From assembly GCA_905182405.1 (NCBI GenBank), contig CAJJBQ010000002.1:372001-436000 (forward strand): 64,000 nt of DNA. The letters run 5' to 3'. The stretch is from Akkermansiaceae bacterium (GTDB lineage Bacteria > Verrucomicrobiota > Verrucomicrobiia > Verrucomicrobiales > Akkermansiaceae). The translations under genes were made by a program, and so were the position numbers. Below are positions 56,097 to 64,000 of the stretch, one piece after another (the stretch's first letter is position 1; every line of letters begins with the position of its first letter). The notes below the pieces were generated by a model. It made no database searches and was not told the origin of the DNA. It was given only the letters and a program-made list of their open reading frames with translations.

Positions 56097-57074
56097 ATGC
56101 CCAACGTCCCAACTACCGATCTTGCCATCCTCTTTGAAAACGAGGACTGGCAACAGCCTCTCTTTGACGTCCTCGACAAACGCGGGCTCTCCTACACCAA
56201 ATACGATCTCAAATCGGCTGCCTTTGGCGGACACGACCTCCCGAAGGCCAAGCTCTACTTCAACCAGGCCAGCCCGAGCGCCTACGTGCGCGGGCGACCG
56301 CGAGTAGTCCCATTCACCCTGGCGCTGCTCAGGAATCTCCAAATTCAGGGAGCACAGATTATCAACGGCGTTGATGTGTTCGCCTTCGAACTCTCCAAGA
56401 GCGCCCAGATTGCTCGACTCCGAGAACTGGGCATCGATCACCCGCACTCGATCATGTTTAACGATATCGAGGCCCTGGCGCGACGCGAAGACTTACGTTT
56501 TCCTGCGATGCTGAAACCGGAGCAAGGAGGCAGCGGCGCCCGCATGCACAAGATCGACTCCCTTAACGAACTTCGCGCCCTGCTCGTCGAGCAGCCAGAG
56601 CTGTGGGAACCCGACCAGTTGCTGCTCCTCCAAGAATACCTTCCCCACGACCCTGAGTTCGGGATCGTCCGCATGGAATTCTTGGGCGACGAGCTGCTCT
56701 ACGCGATGCGAGTCGTCACCCATGGGCGCTACAACCTCTGCCCGTCAGAACAGTGTAATCCTAGCGAAGACGGGGGCGCCGCTATTTGTGCGATCCCAGT
56801 GCCACAGGAAACGGAGGCGCCACCCGTCGAATTCTATCCATTCCACGACCTGTCCGATGACGCCCTGAAAGCAGGACGACGTATCGTCCAAAGCGCCCAA
56901 ATGGATGTGGCCGGCATCGAATTTCTCGAAACACCCAGCGGCCGCCGAGTGTTTTACGACATTAACGCAAACTCCAACCTGCGACGCTCAATCGGCGAGG
57001 CTTTCGGTTTTAATCCATTCGAGCGCGTCGCGGATTTCCTAGAGCAGAGACTCGCCGCACAGACTCCTAGCTAG
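56097..57074 (+). CDS. RimK-like ATP-grasp ligase
   Basis: 325 residues with an ATP-grasp fold (~100-315). The nucleotide-binding stretch is FPAMLKPEQGGSGARMHKI, the hinge LLLLQEYLPHDPEFGI, and the magnesium-binding loop GIEFLETPSGRRVFYDINANSN, containing the E...N pair. The N-terminal ~95 residues match the preATP-grasp domain of the RimK/LysX group. It is probably a carboxylate-amine (e.g. alpha-L-glutamate) ligase; the substrate cannot be inferred. It ends 1 nt before the AlkB-like gene. Confidence 0.85.
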   Translation: MPNVPTTDLAILFENEDWQQPLFDVLDKRGLSYTKYDLKSAAFGGHDLPKAKLYFNQASPSAYVRGRPRVVPFTLALLRNLQIQGAQIINGVDVFAFELSKSAQIARLRELGIDHPHSIMFNDIEALARREDLRFPAMLKPEQGGSGARMHKIDSLNELRALLVEQPELWEPDQLLLLQEYLPHDPEFGIVRMEFLGDELLYAMRVVTHGRYNLCPSEQCNPSEDGGAAICAIPVPQETEAPPVEFYPFHDLSDDALKAGRRIVQSAQMDVAGIEFLETPSGRRVFYDINANSNLRRSIGEAFGFNPFERVADFLEQRLAAQTPS

Positions 57075-57075
57075 G

Positions 57076-57681
57076 ATGGACCTCTTTTCTACAGATCCCA
57101 ACGCCAACCTTCTTCCTCAGGATGGAGTAGTTCATTATCAATCGGCATTTCTTTCACCGGCTGAGAGTGCGCGCTACTTCGCAAGTCTACGGAATGAAAT
57201 CCCATGGCGGAGCGATGAGGTGACGATGTTTGGAAAGACAATTGTGACGGCGCGGAAGGTAGCGTGGTTTGGCGATGCGGGGCTGGATTACACCTACTCC
57301 GGGAAGACGAAGTCTCCGCTACCGTGGACGGATCTCTTGCGAGAGCTAAAGAGGCTGACGGAAGAGCAGACGGGTCAGCTTTTCAACTCCTGCCTCCTGA
57401 ATTTCTATCACGATGGCTCGGAGGGGATGGGCTGGCACCGCGATAATGAATCATCGATCATCCCCCACTCTACCATCGCCTGTGTGAGCTTGGGCACAGA
57501 GCGCCGCTTCCACTTCAAGCACACCACAACGAAGGAGCGGATTACGATGGAGCTGGCCTCAGGGAGTCTCCTTTTGATGGAGGGAGAAACGCAGACGCAG
57601 TGGCTGCACGCGCTTCCGAAAAGCAAGCGCGTGAGCGAGCCGCGGATCAGCCTGACGTTTCGGCAGATGAAGAGCTCGTGA
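57076..57681 (+). CDS. AlkB-like 2-oxoglutarate/Fe(II) dioxygenase
   Basis: 201 residues. The double-stranded beta-helix dioxygenase motifs are HxD in GMGWHRDNESSI, the distal His in TQWLHALPKSKRV and the 2-oxoglutarate-binding Arg pair in EPRISLTFRQM. The LLNFYHDGSEGMGWHRDNE block is typical of the AlkB/ALKBH2-3 group that repairs alkylated bases. It is cotranscribed with the ATP-grasp gene (1 nt gap). Its 3' end overlaps the metallophosphoesterase remnant on the other strand. Confidence 0.92.
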   Translation: MDLFSTDPNANLLPQDGVVHYQSAFLSPAESARYFASLRNEIPWRSDEVTMFGKTIVTARKVAWFGDAGLDYTYSGKTKSPLPWTDLLRELKRLTEEQTGQLFNSCLLNFYHDGSEGMGWHRDNESSIIPHSTIACVSLGTERRFHFKHTTTKERITMELASGSLLLMEGETQTQWLHALPKSKRVSEPRISLTFRQMKSS

Positions 57682-57973
57682 GGTGTGAGTAGTGTCGGTA
57701 GCCAATGGGAGCACCGGCATTGGTAAATCTGACGCCATCGGTATTTTGCTCAAGCCTGCGGTAGGTGTGGCCGTAGACGATGTGCAGGACTCCCTCGATC
57801 CCCTCACGCTGGATAAATCTGAGGAGCCGGCTGTGTCTCGCTCCGGCGGCACGGTCTCTGCGACGACGGAAGAGAGTTTCGACCTTCATCTGACGATGGT
57901 CGGCTGCGTCTCCGTGGAGGTGGAAGGTGGTATTGAGCTTGAGAAAAACTTCGTGATTTTTGAGATTCGGGAC
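57647..57973 (-). pseudogene. Metallophosphoesterase C-terminal remnant
   Basis: On the minus strand the frame reads VPNLKNHEVFLKLNT, FHLHGDAADHR, then HIVYGHTYRRLEQNTDGV and RFTNAGAPIG. This resembles the end of a calcineurin-like phosphoesterase (HGD, GHTHRP and N-G-S/A-P motifs), with GHTYRR in place of the metal-binding GHTHRP. Upstream, the expected N-terminal D-x-H and GDxxDR motifs are absent and stops occur, so this looks like a truncated, decayed gene. Its 3' end runs 35 nt into the convergent AlkB-like gene. Confidence 0.4.
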
Positions 57974-58224
57974 CTGTTGGCTAACACAGCCCCCTTTCGC
58001 GCCCCTCCGCTCCGGTCCAAATGCGCCTTCAAAGCCCTCGCGCGAAAAGCAAAATTCTATCGGGACCAGTGGGAGCGAATGGAGAGCTTCTCTTTAAGTC
58101 GGCAAGAGATGCTGCCAGTCATGCGCGATGGGCCACCAAGATTAAGATAGCATTCTTGTCACCAACTGTTTTAAAATCATCAGTAGTCAAAAGCACAAAA
58201 AAGACTCCTCCGAGAGATCCAGGC

Positions 58225-58260
58225 AAAAAAATACCGAAACCCTGCGATGGATTCCGGCAT
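58225..58260 (-). terminator. Rho-independent terminator downstream of the small basic ORF / tRNA-Leu
   Basis: On the minus strand ATGCCGGAATCC pairs with GGGTTTCGGTAT (12 bp including G-U pairs) around the loop ATCGCA, followed directly by a run of T. This is a textbook intrinsic terminator, 18 nt after the stop of the small ORF at 58279, so something upstream on this strand is transcribed. Confidence 0.8.
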
Positions 58261-58278
58261 TTAAAAATAGTTAGTCGC

Positions 58279-58413
58279 TTACTTGCGACGGCGAATGAAT
58301 CTAAGTTTTGAAGTTTCTTTGTTCTTTGCCGGGGCTTTTTTGGCTGGGGCATCTCTAAGGTTCTTCTTTTGAACTAAATCGAACACTAAAGACGCGATTG
58401 GAAACGCTAGCAC
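58279..58413 (-). CDS. Possible small Lys/Arg-rich protein
   Basis: A frame too short for routine ORF calling. From GTG 58413 it codes 44 residues: a short hydrophobic start (VLAFPIASLVFDLV) and a very basic tail (DAPAKKAPAKNKETSK then LRFIRRRK). A shorter start at the internal GTG (34 residues shorter by ten codons) is possible. No Shine-Dalgarno is visible, and a GCTAGC inverted repeat (58406-58423) overlaps the proposed start. It is supported mainly by the strong terminator 18 nt after its stop and by the clean basic composition. It lies between tRNA-Leu and that terminator on one strand, so it may be cotranscribed with the tRNA. Family unknown. Confidence 0.4.
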   Translation of the reverse strand: MLAFPIASLVFDLVQKKNLRDAPAKKAPAKNKETSKLRFIRRRK

Positions 58414-58486
58414 TTTTGCTAGCAGTTAGCATTTTCTTTACTGTTGAAAATAGCCGTGTCCCTTATGGAATAGGGGGATTTAGAGA

Positions 58487-58573
58487 TGGTGCGCGCGAGA
58501 GGAATCGAACCTCCACAGGGTTGCCCCCACATGAACCTGAATCATGCGCGTCTACCAATTCCGCCACGCGCGC
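58487..58573 (-). tRNA. tRNA-Leu (anticodon CAG)
   Basis: 87 nt including an encoded CCA. The acceptor stem GCGCGCG pairs with CGCGCGC, and the D arm is GCGGAATTGGTAGACGC. The anticodon stem CATGA/TCATG encloses the loop TTCAGGT (anticodon CAG). The long variable arm (GGGGGCAACCCTG region) is class II, as expected for Leu, and the T loop is GGTTCGATTCC. It reads CUG codons. Confidence 0.95.
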
Positions 58574-58689
58574 AGCGCTGCGAAGAAATCACTCTCCTCT
58601 GCACTTGGCAATGATTTTTGTCGTTGCCATAACGCAAAGCTCAATTAATTCATGTCTCTTGATGGTCATTTGTGCTTTAATAGGCTGGC

Positions 58690-59589
58690 ATGACGGGCGG
58701 CGACACCGAACAGGAAGCGTTTATCGAGTTTCTCCTCACCGAGAAAAACTCCTCGAAGCGCACCGTTGAGAATTACACCCTCGCGATTCGAAAACTTCAG
58801 GAATGGCTGGGCGACAAATTCTCTTCCTGGCGCGATCTCACACCCGATCACTTTCGCGCCTATCTCTTTGAGCTCCTCAAACAGGATCTCTCACGCGCCA
58901 CGATTCGGCTTCGCTTCGCCGCTTACCGCTCCTTTTACAAGTTCCTCGTCCACCGCCGCGGTTACCCAAAAAGCCCGGTCGCAGAAGTCGAACTCCCCAA
59001 GGCCGATAAACCGCTTCCTGTCGTTTTAACCTTGGCGCAAATCGAGGAGCTTCTCGCCCTTCCTCTAAAGATAGAGCACTCAAAGCAGGCTCCCGATTGG
59101 ATGCCGGTCCGCGATGCTGCCATCCTAGAATTCTTCTACTCCACCGGTCTTCGTCTTGCCGAACTCGCGGCACTTGATGTCAATGACATTGATCTCCCTT
59201 CGGAAACAGTGCGTGTCATGGGAAAGGGTTCGAAGGAGCGACTCGTTCCGATCGGTTCCTACGCCATGAAGGCGATTCACGCCTATCGGGGCGCCGCCAA
59301 GAACTACGAAGGGCCCCTCTTCCTCTCCAAACTGCGAAAGCGACTCTCAACCCGCTCGATCAACTCGCTCTTGAAGAAGTATCTCAGTCATTCGTCGATT
59401 GCCTTCAATGTCACTCCGCACAAGTTTCGTCATTCCTTCGCAACCCACCTCCTCGACCACGGTGCAGATTTAAGGTCGGTTCAGTCGCTCCTCGGGCACG
59501 CCTCGCTCTCGACAACTCAGATCTACACGCATGTTACGAAAGAGCGCCTCCGTGACGCCTACGAGAAAGCTCATCCCAGAGCAAAGTAG
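58690..59589 (+). CDS. Tyrosine recombinase XerC/XerD type
   Basis: 299 residues, normal Xer length. The N-terminal SAM-like DNA-binding domain (~8-95) is followed by the catalytic domain with Arg155 (STGLRLAEL), a Lys in GKGSKERLVPIG, His244 and Arg247 (TPHKFRHSFATHLL), His270 (LLGHASLSTTQ) and the nucleophile Tyr279 (IYTHV). The conserved spacing fits chromosome dimer resolution at dif. XerC and XerD cannot be distinguished here. It lies next to tRNA-Leu, but no att-like repeats or phage genes are seen, so a cellular Xer is more likely than an element integrase. Confidence 0.92.
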   Translation: MTGGDTEQEAFIEFLLTEKNSSKRTVENYTLAIRKLQEWLGDKFSSWRDLTPDHFRAYLFELLKQDLSRATIRLRFAAYRSFYKFLVHRRGYPKSPVAEVELPKADKPLPVVLTLAQIEELLALPLKIEHSKQAPDWMPVRDAAILEFFYSTGLRLAELAALDVNDIDLPSETVRVMGKGSKERLVPIGSYAMKAIHAYRGAAKNYEGPLFLSKLRKRLSTRSINSLLKKYLSHSSIAFNVTPHKFRHSFATHLLDHGADLRSVQSLLGHASLSTTQIYTHVTKERLRDAYEKAHPRAK

Positions 59590-59746
59590 TCTGAACAAGC
59601 GTTGACAAAATCTCCTCTCTTTCCCAGCTTCCGCTTTGACGTGCAGCTCGATAAATTCTTCTATCTTCTCGCCATCGTAGTCCTCAGTGGACTCGATCAC
59701 GCGGTTGTGCAGAATTTTGCCTAGTAAGCAGTAAGCCTCCTTCCAA

Positions 59747-60361
59747 ATGGGACTGACGATTCAACAAGTGGTATCAAGGGCGTTTTTGCTCTTGGGCACC
59801 ACCGGCCCGCTCTTCGCGACCTACTTCTGGATCAATCAACGGAACTCAGTTGAGCACGCCCCCTTGACGATGCCTGATTGGGTTCCTTTCTTACCCATCC
59901 TCGCTCTTCCTTATCTCGCTCTTCTCTGGACTCCTACTCTGGGAATCTTCTTTATCCGGGAGCAACAGTGTTTCGTTCGCTATGTCATTTCTTTCGTCAT
60001 CGCCTACGGGACGGTCGCTGCGATTTGGATTTTCTTTCCCTCGGAAATGACCCGACCAGAACTCGCGGGGGATGGTTGGTCCGTCTACCGCGAAATGGTT
60101 TCCGTGGATCGCCCCGTTTGCATTCTTCCCTGTGGTCACATCGTAGGCCCGATGCTTGTTTGCTATTTCCTCGCGCAAGAAAATCACAAGCACCTCTACT
60201 GGCTCATTCCGATACTCGTATTCGGATCCTTCTGCATTATTGCAACCTGGCAGCATCGGCCCGTCGACGTCTTGATTGGCATGATCATTGCATCGTGCGC
60301 AGCCTGGATCTGCCAAAGAGTCCTCCCTACCAAGCCGGGCCCACATCCCAAAGCTCCGTGA
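59747..60361 (+). CDS. PAP2-like membrane phosphatase/phosphotransferase
   Basis: 204 residues with about six membrane helices. It resembles the PAP2 superfamily. FFPSEMTRPEL matches the RP-containing first motif (KxxxxxxRP variant), ILPCGHIVGPML the PSGH motif (with Cys for Ser), and TWQHRPVDVLIG the final SRxxxxxHxxxD motif, in a degenerate form. The central His and the final His-Asp are retained, so phosphatase or phospholipid headgroup chemistry is possible. Its 3' end overlaps the convergent helicase gene by 35 nt. Confidence 0.6.
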   Translation: MGLTIQQVVSRAFLLLGTTGPLFATYFWINQRNSVEHAPLTMPDWVPFLPILALPYLALLWTPTLGIFFIREQQCFVRYVISFVIAYGTVAAIWIFFPSEMTRPELAGDGWSVYREMVSVDRPVCILPCGHIVGPMLVCYFLAQENHKHLYWLIPILVFGSFCIIATWQHRPVDVLIGMIIASCAAWICQRVLPTKPGPHPKAP

Positions 60362-62345
60362 GTTCCTCTGGGCATTCATCCAAGAAGCGGCTTGGGCGTT
60401 GAATGATGTCGCCCGAATAGCTCTTAGGGTTAATTTGCGGATAGCTCAAATAAAGTTCATCCTTTGCTCGGGTCAACGCCACGTAGAAAAGACGCCGTTC
60501 TTCTTCAAGCATATCCTCGTCATCGGCTTCAAGGACGCGGCCATTGGGAAACATGCCATCAGTAAGCCAGATCAGGAAAACGACTTTCCACTCAAGCCCC
60601 TTGGCCTGGTGAATGCTCGAAAGAGTAATCTTTTCACCCTTCAGCTCTTCCTTTTTCCCAGAGGGGTCCGCGTCGACCGAACTCATGAGCGAGAGCTGTC
60701 CGAGGAGCTCGAGGATGTCGTCGAAATTCTCGGAATACATCACGAGTTGCTCGATATCCTGACGACGATTGTCGTAGTTATCGAAACTGTGCCGCATGTA
60801 TTCGTCGTAGATTCCTTCAAGAATACTCGTGATCATCTCGGCAGGACGCGCGAAGCCGTCGGGCGTGAGGAGTTCGTCGAGAGTAAAGCCGAGTTGTTCC
60901 CATTCTTTCGCGGCCTTCGCTGGGACTTTGAACTTAGAAAAAATATCGGAGTATTTCCTAGGAGGATTCTCCTCGAGATGATGACCGGTCTTGAGCCAAC
61001 TCCGCCACAATTTCGCGGCAATCGCATTTCCAACACCGGGCAGCAAAAGACAAAAACGCTTAAAACTGACTTCATCCTTTCGATTCACTACGAATCGCAA
61101 AAAGGCCGCAATATCCTTAATGTGGACTTGCTCAAAAAAGCGGAGCCCGCTTGTGATATCGAAGGGAATATCGCGAGACGTCAGCTCCATTTGAATCTCC
61201 AAACTCTGGTAGTGAGCCCGATACAAAACCGCCATTTCCTCAAGTTCGACCCCTTCATCCCGCAGCTCAAGAATGCGCTGGGCAACAAAGTTTGCCTGAG
61301 CCTGTGGATCCTCAAGGGGAACGACCGCTGGCGTCATGCGGCCCCCTTCGCGCGCGGCATTGAGCGTTTTCGTGAACTGCTTTTGGTTCACTTTGATCGC
61401 CGCATTGGAAAGCTCAAGAACCTCGGGGACCGAACGATAGTTCGTTTCGATTTTATAAACCGTCGCGTTCTCATAGCGTTCAGGAAAGGACAGGATGTTA
61501 TCCATATCCGCTCCACGCCACGAGTAGATCGACTGCGCGTCATCACCCACCACCATGACCGAGTATTGCGGCTGAGCCAAGATGTCAATGAGTTCGCTTT
61601 GGACATGATTGGTGTCCTGATACTCATCCACGAGAAGATACTTGAAGCGCTTTTGGTAGCCCTTTCGGATCAACTCATTTTCCTGAAGAAGCTTGAGGGG
61701 AAGGAGAAGGAGGTCGTCGAAATCCACGGAATTGGTCTCGAGCTTTTTCTTGCGATAGCGATCTGCCACCTTGGCAATTTCCTCCGCCCATTCTTCGAAG
61801 TAAGGGTAGCGAACTTCGAGAAGTTCTTCGAGAGTCGTTCCCGTATTGTCGATCAGCGAAAAGATAGAGATAAGAATATCCGCTTTGGGAAAACGTCGCT
61901 GTTTCGTATCGATATCGCACTCGGCGATTACGGTGTTCACGAGTGATTTCTGGTCGTCGCGATCCATGATCGAAAAGGACCGCGTGAGCCCTACTTCATC
62001 AGCGTGTCGGCGCAAGATACGATTTCCGATTGAGTGAAAAGTGCCGCTCCAGAGCTCGCTCAAATCCTGCGGAATAAGTTCCTTCACCCGCTCCATCATT
62101 TCGCGGGCGGCTTTATTAGTGAAGGTCAGCAATAGAAGACTGCGCGGATCGACATCTTGATCGAGAAGGTAAGCGACTCGATAGGTCAAGGTTCTCGTCT
62201 TCCCTGACCCAGCACCGGCGATCACCAAAGCAGGACCGGGAGGCGAGCTCACGGCAGCATATTGCTGAGGATTCAGTTCGGCCTGATAATCGATTCCTGA
62301 GACCCCACCACGAGTCTCCTTTTTAAGCTGATATTGCTTAGCCAT
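60327..62345 (-). CDS. UvrD/PcrA/Rep-family ATP-dependent DNA helicase
   Basis: 672 residues, superfamily 1A. Motifs in order: Q motif LNPQQYAAVS; Walker A AGAGSGKTRTL (I); LTFTNKAAREM (Ia); WSGTFHSIGNRIL; VDEYQDTN (II); VVGDDAQSIYSWRGAD (III); ETNYRSVPEVL (IV); SSIHQAKGLEWKVVFL (V); EERRLFYVALTRAKDELYL (VI). It acts in repair and replication fork restart with 3'-5' polarity. It is 5 nt downstream of the AGCS symporter gene on the same strand, an unexpected but probably operonic pairing. A 552-codon frame on the opposite strand is a shadow. Confidence 0.95.
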   Translation of the reverse strand: MAKQYQLKKETRGGVSGIDYQAELNPQQYAAVSSPPGPALVIAGAGSGKTRTLTYRVAYLLDQDVDPRSLLLLTFTNKAAREMMERVKELIPQDLSELWSGTFHSIGNRILRRHADEVGLTRSFSIMDRDDQKSLVNTVIAECDIDTKQRRFPKADILISIFSLIDNTGTTLEELLEVRYPYFEEWAEEIAKVADRYRKKKLETNSVDFDDLLLLPLKLLQENELIRKGYQKRFKYLLVDEYQDTNHVQSELIDILAQPQYSVMVVGDDAQSIYSWRGADMDNILSFPERYENATVYKIETNYRSVPEVLELSNAAIKVNQKQFTKTLNAAREGGRMTPAVVPLEDPQAQANFVAQRILELRDEGVELEEMAVLYRAHYQSLEIQMELTSRDIPFDITSGLRFFEQVHIKDIAAFLRFVVNRKDEVSFKRFCLLLPGVGNAIAAKLWRSWLKTGHHLEENPPRKYSDIFSKFKVPAKAAKEWEQLGFTLDELLTPDGFARPAEMITSILEGIYDEYMRHSFDNYDNRRQDIEQLVMYSENFDDILELLGQLSLMSSVDADPSGKKEELKGEKITLSSIHQAKGLEWKVVFLIWLTDGMFPNGRVLEADDEDMLEEERRLFYVALTRAKDELYLSYPQINPKSYSGDIIQRPSRFLDECPEELTELWDVGPAW

Positions 62346-62350
62346 CCTCC

Positions 62351-63976
62351 TTACTGAGAGTCGTCAGGAGATTCTCCTGCATCGATCTTTCGAGTATATT
62401 CCAAATACTCGCGATACTCCTTCTTAATGATAGGAATCAAGAGATAGACACCGATGAGGTTGGGAATACTCATCGCAAATAGAGCAGCATCCGAAAAGTC
62501 CACGGCGCTCCCCATTGATGCTGACGAACCAACGATGATCACAAGGCAGAATATTAGCTTATAAGTCAGTTCCACACCCTTGCCGCGACCAAAGAGATAC
62601 TGCCAAGCCTGCAGACCGTAGTAGCTCCAGGTAATGAGGGTCGAGAAAGCGAAGAGCAACACGCAAGCAAACAAAAGGTATTTAAAGCTGCTGTGAACTG
62701 ATTCAAAAGCCAACGAAGTCAGGCCAATTCCGAAGGCATTATTGTTATTCTCGGAGTCGCCCAGTGTTTGCGCGATTCCATTCACCGTGAAGGTAGCCGA
62801 ATCACCATCAAAGTGCATCGAACTCACGATCACCAGCGAAGTCATAGTGCAAACGATCACCGAATCGATGAAAGGCTCTAAAAGAGCAACAACCCCCTCT
62901 GATGCTGGTTTCTTAGTCTTAACAGCCGCATGGGCAATTGCGGCAGAACCGATTCCCGCTTCGTTTGAGAAGGTTGCACGCCGGATGCCCCAGATAAATG
63001 CAGCTAAAAAACCACCTGTAACCGCTGCCCGAGGATTGAACGCTTCGCTGACGATCATACCAACAGCGCCAGGAAGACGGTCGGCATTTACCACCAACAC
63101 AACCAAAGCGCCAACCACATAAGCGATGCACATGGCGGGCACGAGCTTGGACGTCACTTTTGCAATCCCACGAATTCCGCCAATAATCACCAGACCCGTA
63201 ACGACTGCCATAAAGACACCAAAAACCCACTGGTTTGAAGCGAAGAAGCTCTCCTCTTTTCCTCCGGTGATCGTGATGAGCTGATCGGTCGCTTGATTAA
63301 TCTGGAAAACGTTTCCTCCTCCAAAGGAGGCAAAAATACAAAAGACAGCAAACATTACCGCTAAAATCTGACCCACTGGAGCCATCCCTCTCTCGGCCAA
63401 CCCTTTCTTAAGGTAATACATTCCTCCTCCGTGAACTCGCCCATCGGCCCCGATCTCACGATATTTCACACCCAAAGTGCATTCCGCAAACTTCGTAGCC
63501 ATGCCAAGGAATCCCGCACAAAAGAGCCAGAAAGCAACTCCGGGCCCCCCAATAGAGATTCCAATGGCAACTCCGGCGATATTTCCCAACCCTACTGTTC
63601 CTGAAATTGCTGCCGTGAGAGCTTGGAAGTGAGAAATTTCCCCTGGATCATCTTTAGAGCTATATTTCCCCTTGAGTGTGCGAATTGCCAGAGGGAAGGC
63701 AGTGAAATTGATTAGCTTAAAAACAACCGTGAACACCACCCCCGCGAGGGCCAGCCATAGGATAATCCAAAGAACTCCATAGCCATTGATCTCAATCGTA
63801 CTGAAAACCGCGCTAACAAAAGGTCCTGTGATTTTCGCAAAGCCCTCATCAATTTTTTGGTCAACACTCTTTGCTTCCTCAACTTGAGGATCTGCCGGCA
63901 AAATTTCCACTTCCGCCATCAGAGGAAAACCCCCAAATACTGCTAGAATTCCAATAAGTAAAAAGCACTTACGCAT
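62351..63976 (-). CDS. Alanine or glycine:cation symporter (AGCS family)
   Basis: 541 residues with a cleavable signal-like N-terminus and about eleven membrane helices. The family signature region GTVGLGNIAGVAIGISIGGPGVAFW and the blocks AFIWGIRRATFSNEAGIGSAAIAHAA and FSTLITWSYYGLQAW identify a sodium:alanine/glycine symporter. It is longer than E. coli relatives because of an N-terminal extension (~1-60) and an insert near ~395-425 (DGDSATFTVNGIAQTLGDSEN). It imports Ala or Gly with Na+ or H+. It is probably cotranscribed with the UvrD-like gene 5 nt downstream. Confidence 0.92.
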   Translation of the reverse strand: MRKCFLLIGILAVFGGFPLMAEVEILPADPQVEEAKSVDQKIDEGFAKITGPFVSAVFSTIEINGYGVLWIILWLALAGVVFTVVFKLINFTAFPLAIRTLKGKYSSKDDPGEISHFQALTAAISGTVGLGNIAGVAIGISIGGPGVAFWLFCAGFLGMATKFAECTLGVKYREIGADGRVHGGGMYYLKKGLAERGMAPVGQILAVMFAVFCIFASFGGGNVFQINQATDQLITITGGKEESFFASNQWVFGVFMAVVTGLVIIGGIRGIAKVTSKLVPAMCIAYVVGALVVLVVNADRLPGAVGMIVSEAFNPRAAVTGGFLAAFIWGIRRATFSNEAGIGSAAIAHAAVKTKKPASEGVVALLEPFIDSVIVCTMTSLVIVSSMHFDGDSATFTVNGIAQTLGDSENNNNAFGIGLTSLAFESVHSSFKYLLFACVLLFAFSTLITWSYYGLQAWQYLFGRGKGVELTYKLIFCLVIIVGSSASMGSAVDFSDAALFAMSIPNLIGVYLLIPIIKKEYREYLEYTRKIDAGESPDDSQ

Positions 63977-64000
63977 GATCGTTTGGAGGCTAGCGGATCC

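Noticed and set aside
57692..58150. 152-codon plus-strand ORF after the AlkB-like gene
   Set aside because: No family similarity, and the opposite strand shows metallophosphoesterase-like motifs over the same stretch.
58487..59589. Integrative element: tyrosine recombinase beside a tRNA gene
   Set aside because: The recombinase has canonical Xer length and motifs, and no repeated tRNA 3' end, excisionase or cargo genes were seen nearby.
60288..61946. 552-codon plus-strand ORF
   Set aside because: Antisense shadow of the UvrD-like helicase, whose nine SF1 motifs are intact on the minus strand; the shadow peptide matches no family.
1..64000. CRISPR arrays, prophage, rRNA or selenocysteine tRNA
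   Set aside because: No regularly spaced repeats, phage structural genes, rRNA or long-acceptor tRNA-Sec were seen on either strand.

Overview
The window looks like chromosomal DNA from a free-living, Gram-negative heterotroph of the PVC superphylum, most likely a Verrucomicrobiota member. The grounds are the secreted DUF1501 / PPC-domain / DUF1549-DUF1553 planctomycete-type cytochrome operon, CRTAC1-type FG-GAP/ASPIC proteins, giant CotH plus lamin-tail proteins, a PVC-type propeller dehydrogenase-like protein and an HprK-HPr-EI cassette, combined with ordinary peptidoglycan and phospholipid synthesis genes. No rRNA or ribosomal protein gene is present, so placement below phylum is not attempted.

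Layout. 1-8 kb: housekeeping genes (BFN-domain protein, gamma-carbonic-anhydrase-like protein, OB/HD nuclease-like protein, an SDR coupled to a diverged dihydropteroate-synthase-like protein, a retropepsin-like lipoprotein, then a 2-hydroxyacid dehydrogenase and a PfkB sugar kinase). 8-24 kb: a membrane protein kinase homologue lacking the catalytic Asp, divergent from a run of exported proteins (DUF1501, PPC, DUF1549/1553 cytochrome, WD40-cytochrome-coiled coil, CRTAC1/ASPIC), then a MoxR ATPase. 24.7-25.1 kb: an IS3-family scrap. 25-28 kb: hprK-ptsH-ptsI. 28-39 kb: DNA polymerase I, cyclophilin, plsY-gpsA, an HtrA protease with a degenerate paralogue, and a class A PBP. 39-54 kb: two huge CotH/lamin-tail proteins and a SGNH-propeller-HEAT-cupredoxin protein, with G-richer third codon positions (by eye), around a YbdG-type MscS channel and about 1 kb of unassigned DNA. 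54-64 kb: thioredoxin, DEDDh exonuclease, ATP-grasp ligase, AlkB-like dioxygenase, a metallophosphoesterase remnant, tRNA-Leu(CAG) with a possible small basic protein and terminator, a Xer recombinase, a PAP2-like protein, a UvrD helicase and an AGCS symporter.

The main discovery is at 21673. The CRTAC1/ASPIC gene looks as if it is split by an in-frame TGA, but the frame continues for another 2 kb. The TGA is followed, at the spacing seen in bacterial SECIS elements, by a 6-bp hairpin with a GGUCG loop. The best reading is one 1238-residue selenoprotein (19966-23682) with selenocysteine at residue 570, an exported multidomain protein that also carries a thioredoxin-like CPHC domain and TPR-like repeats. 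I do not recall this family among described bacterial selenoproteins; that needs a database check. The selenocysteine machinery (selA, selB, selC, selD) is not in this window.

Other points of interest are the HGN kinase homologue, an HtrA paralogue with a PDZ domain inserted into the protease fold and a lost triad, a cupredoxin domain where PVC relatives usually carry cytochrome c, and a small Lys/Arg-rich ORF with its own terminator beside tRNA-Leu. Many genes lack an obvious Shine-Dalgarno, so several starts were set by signal peptides or by ATG preference over TTG/GTG.
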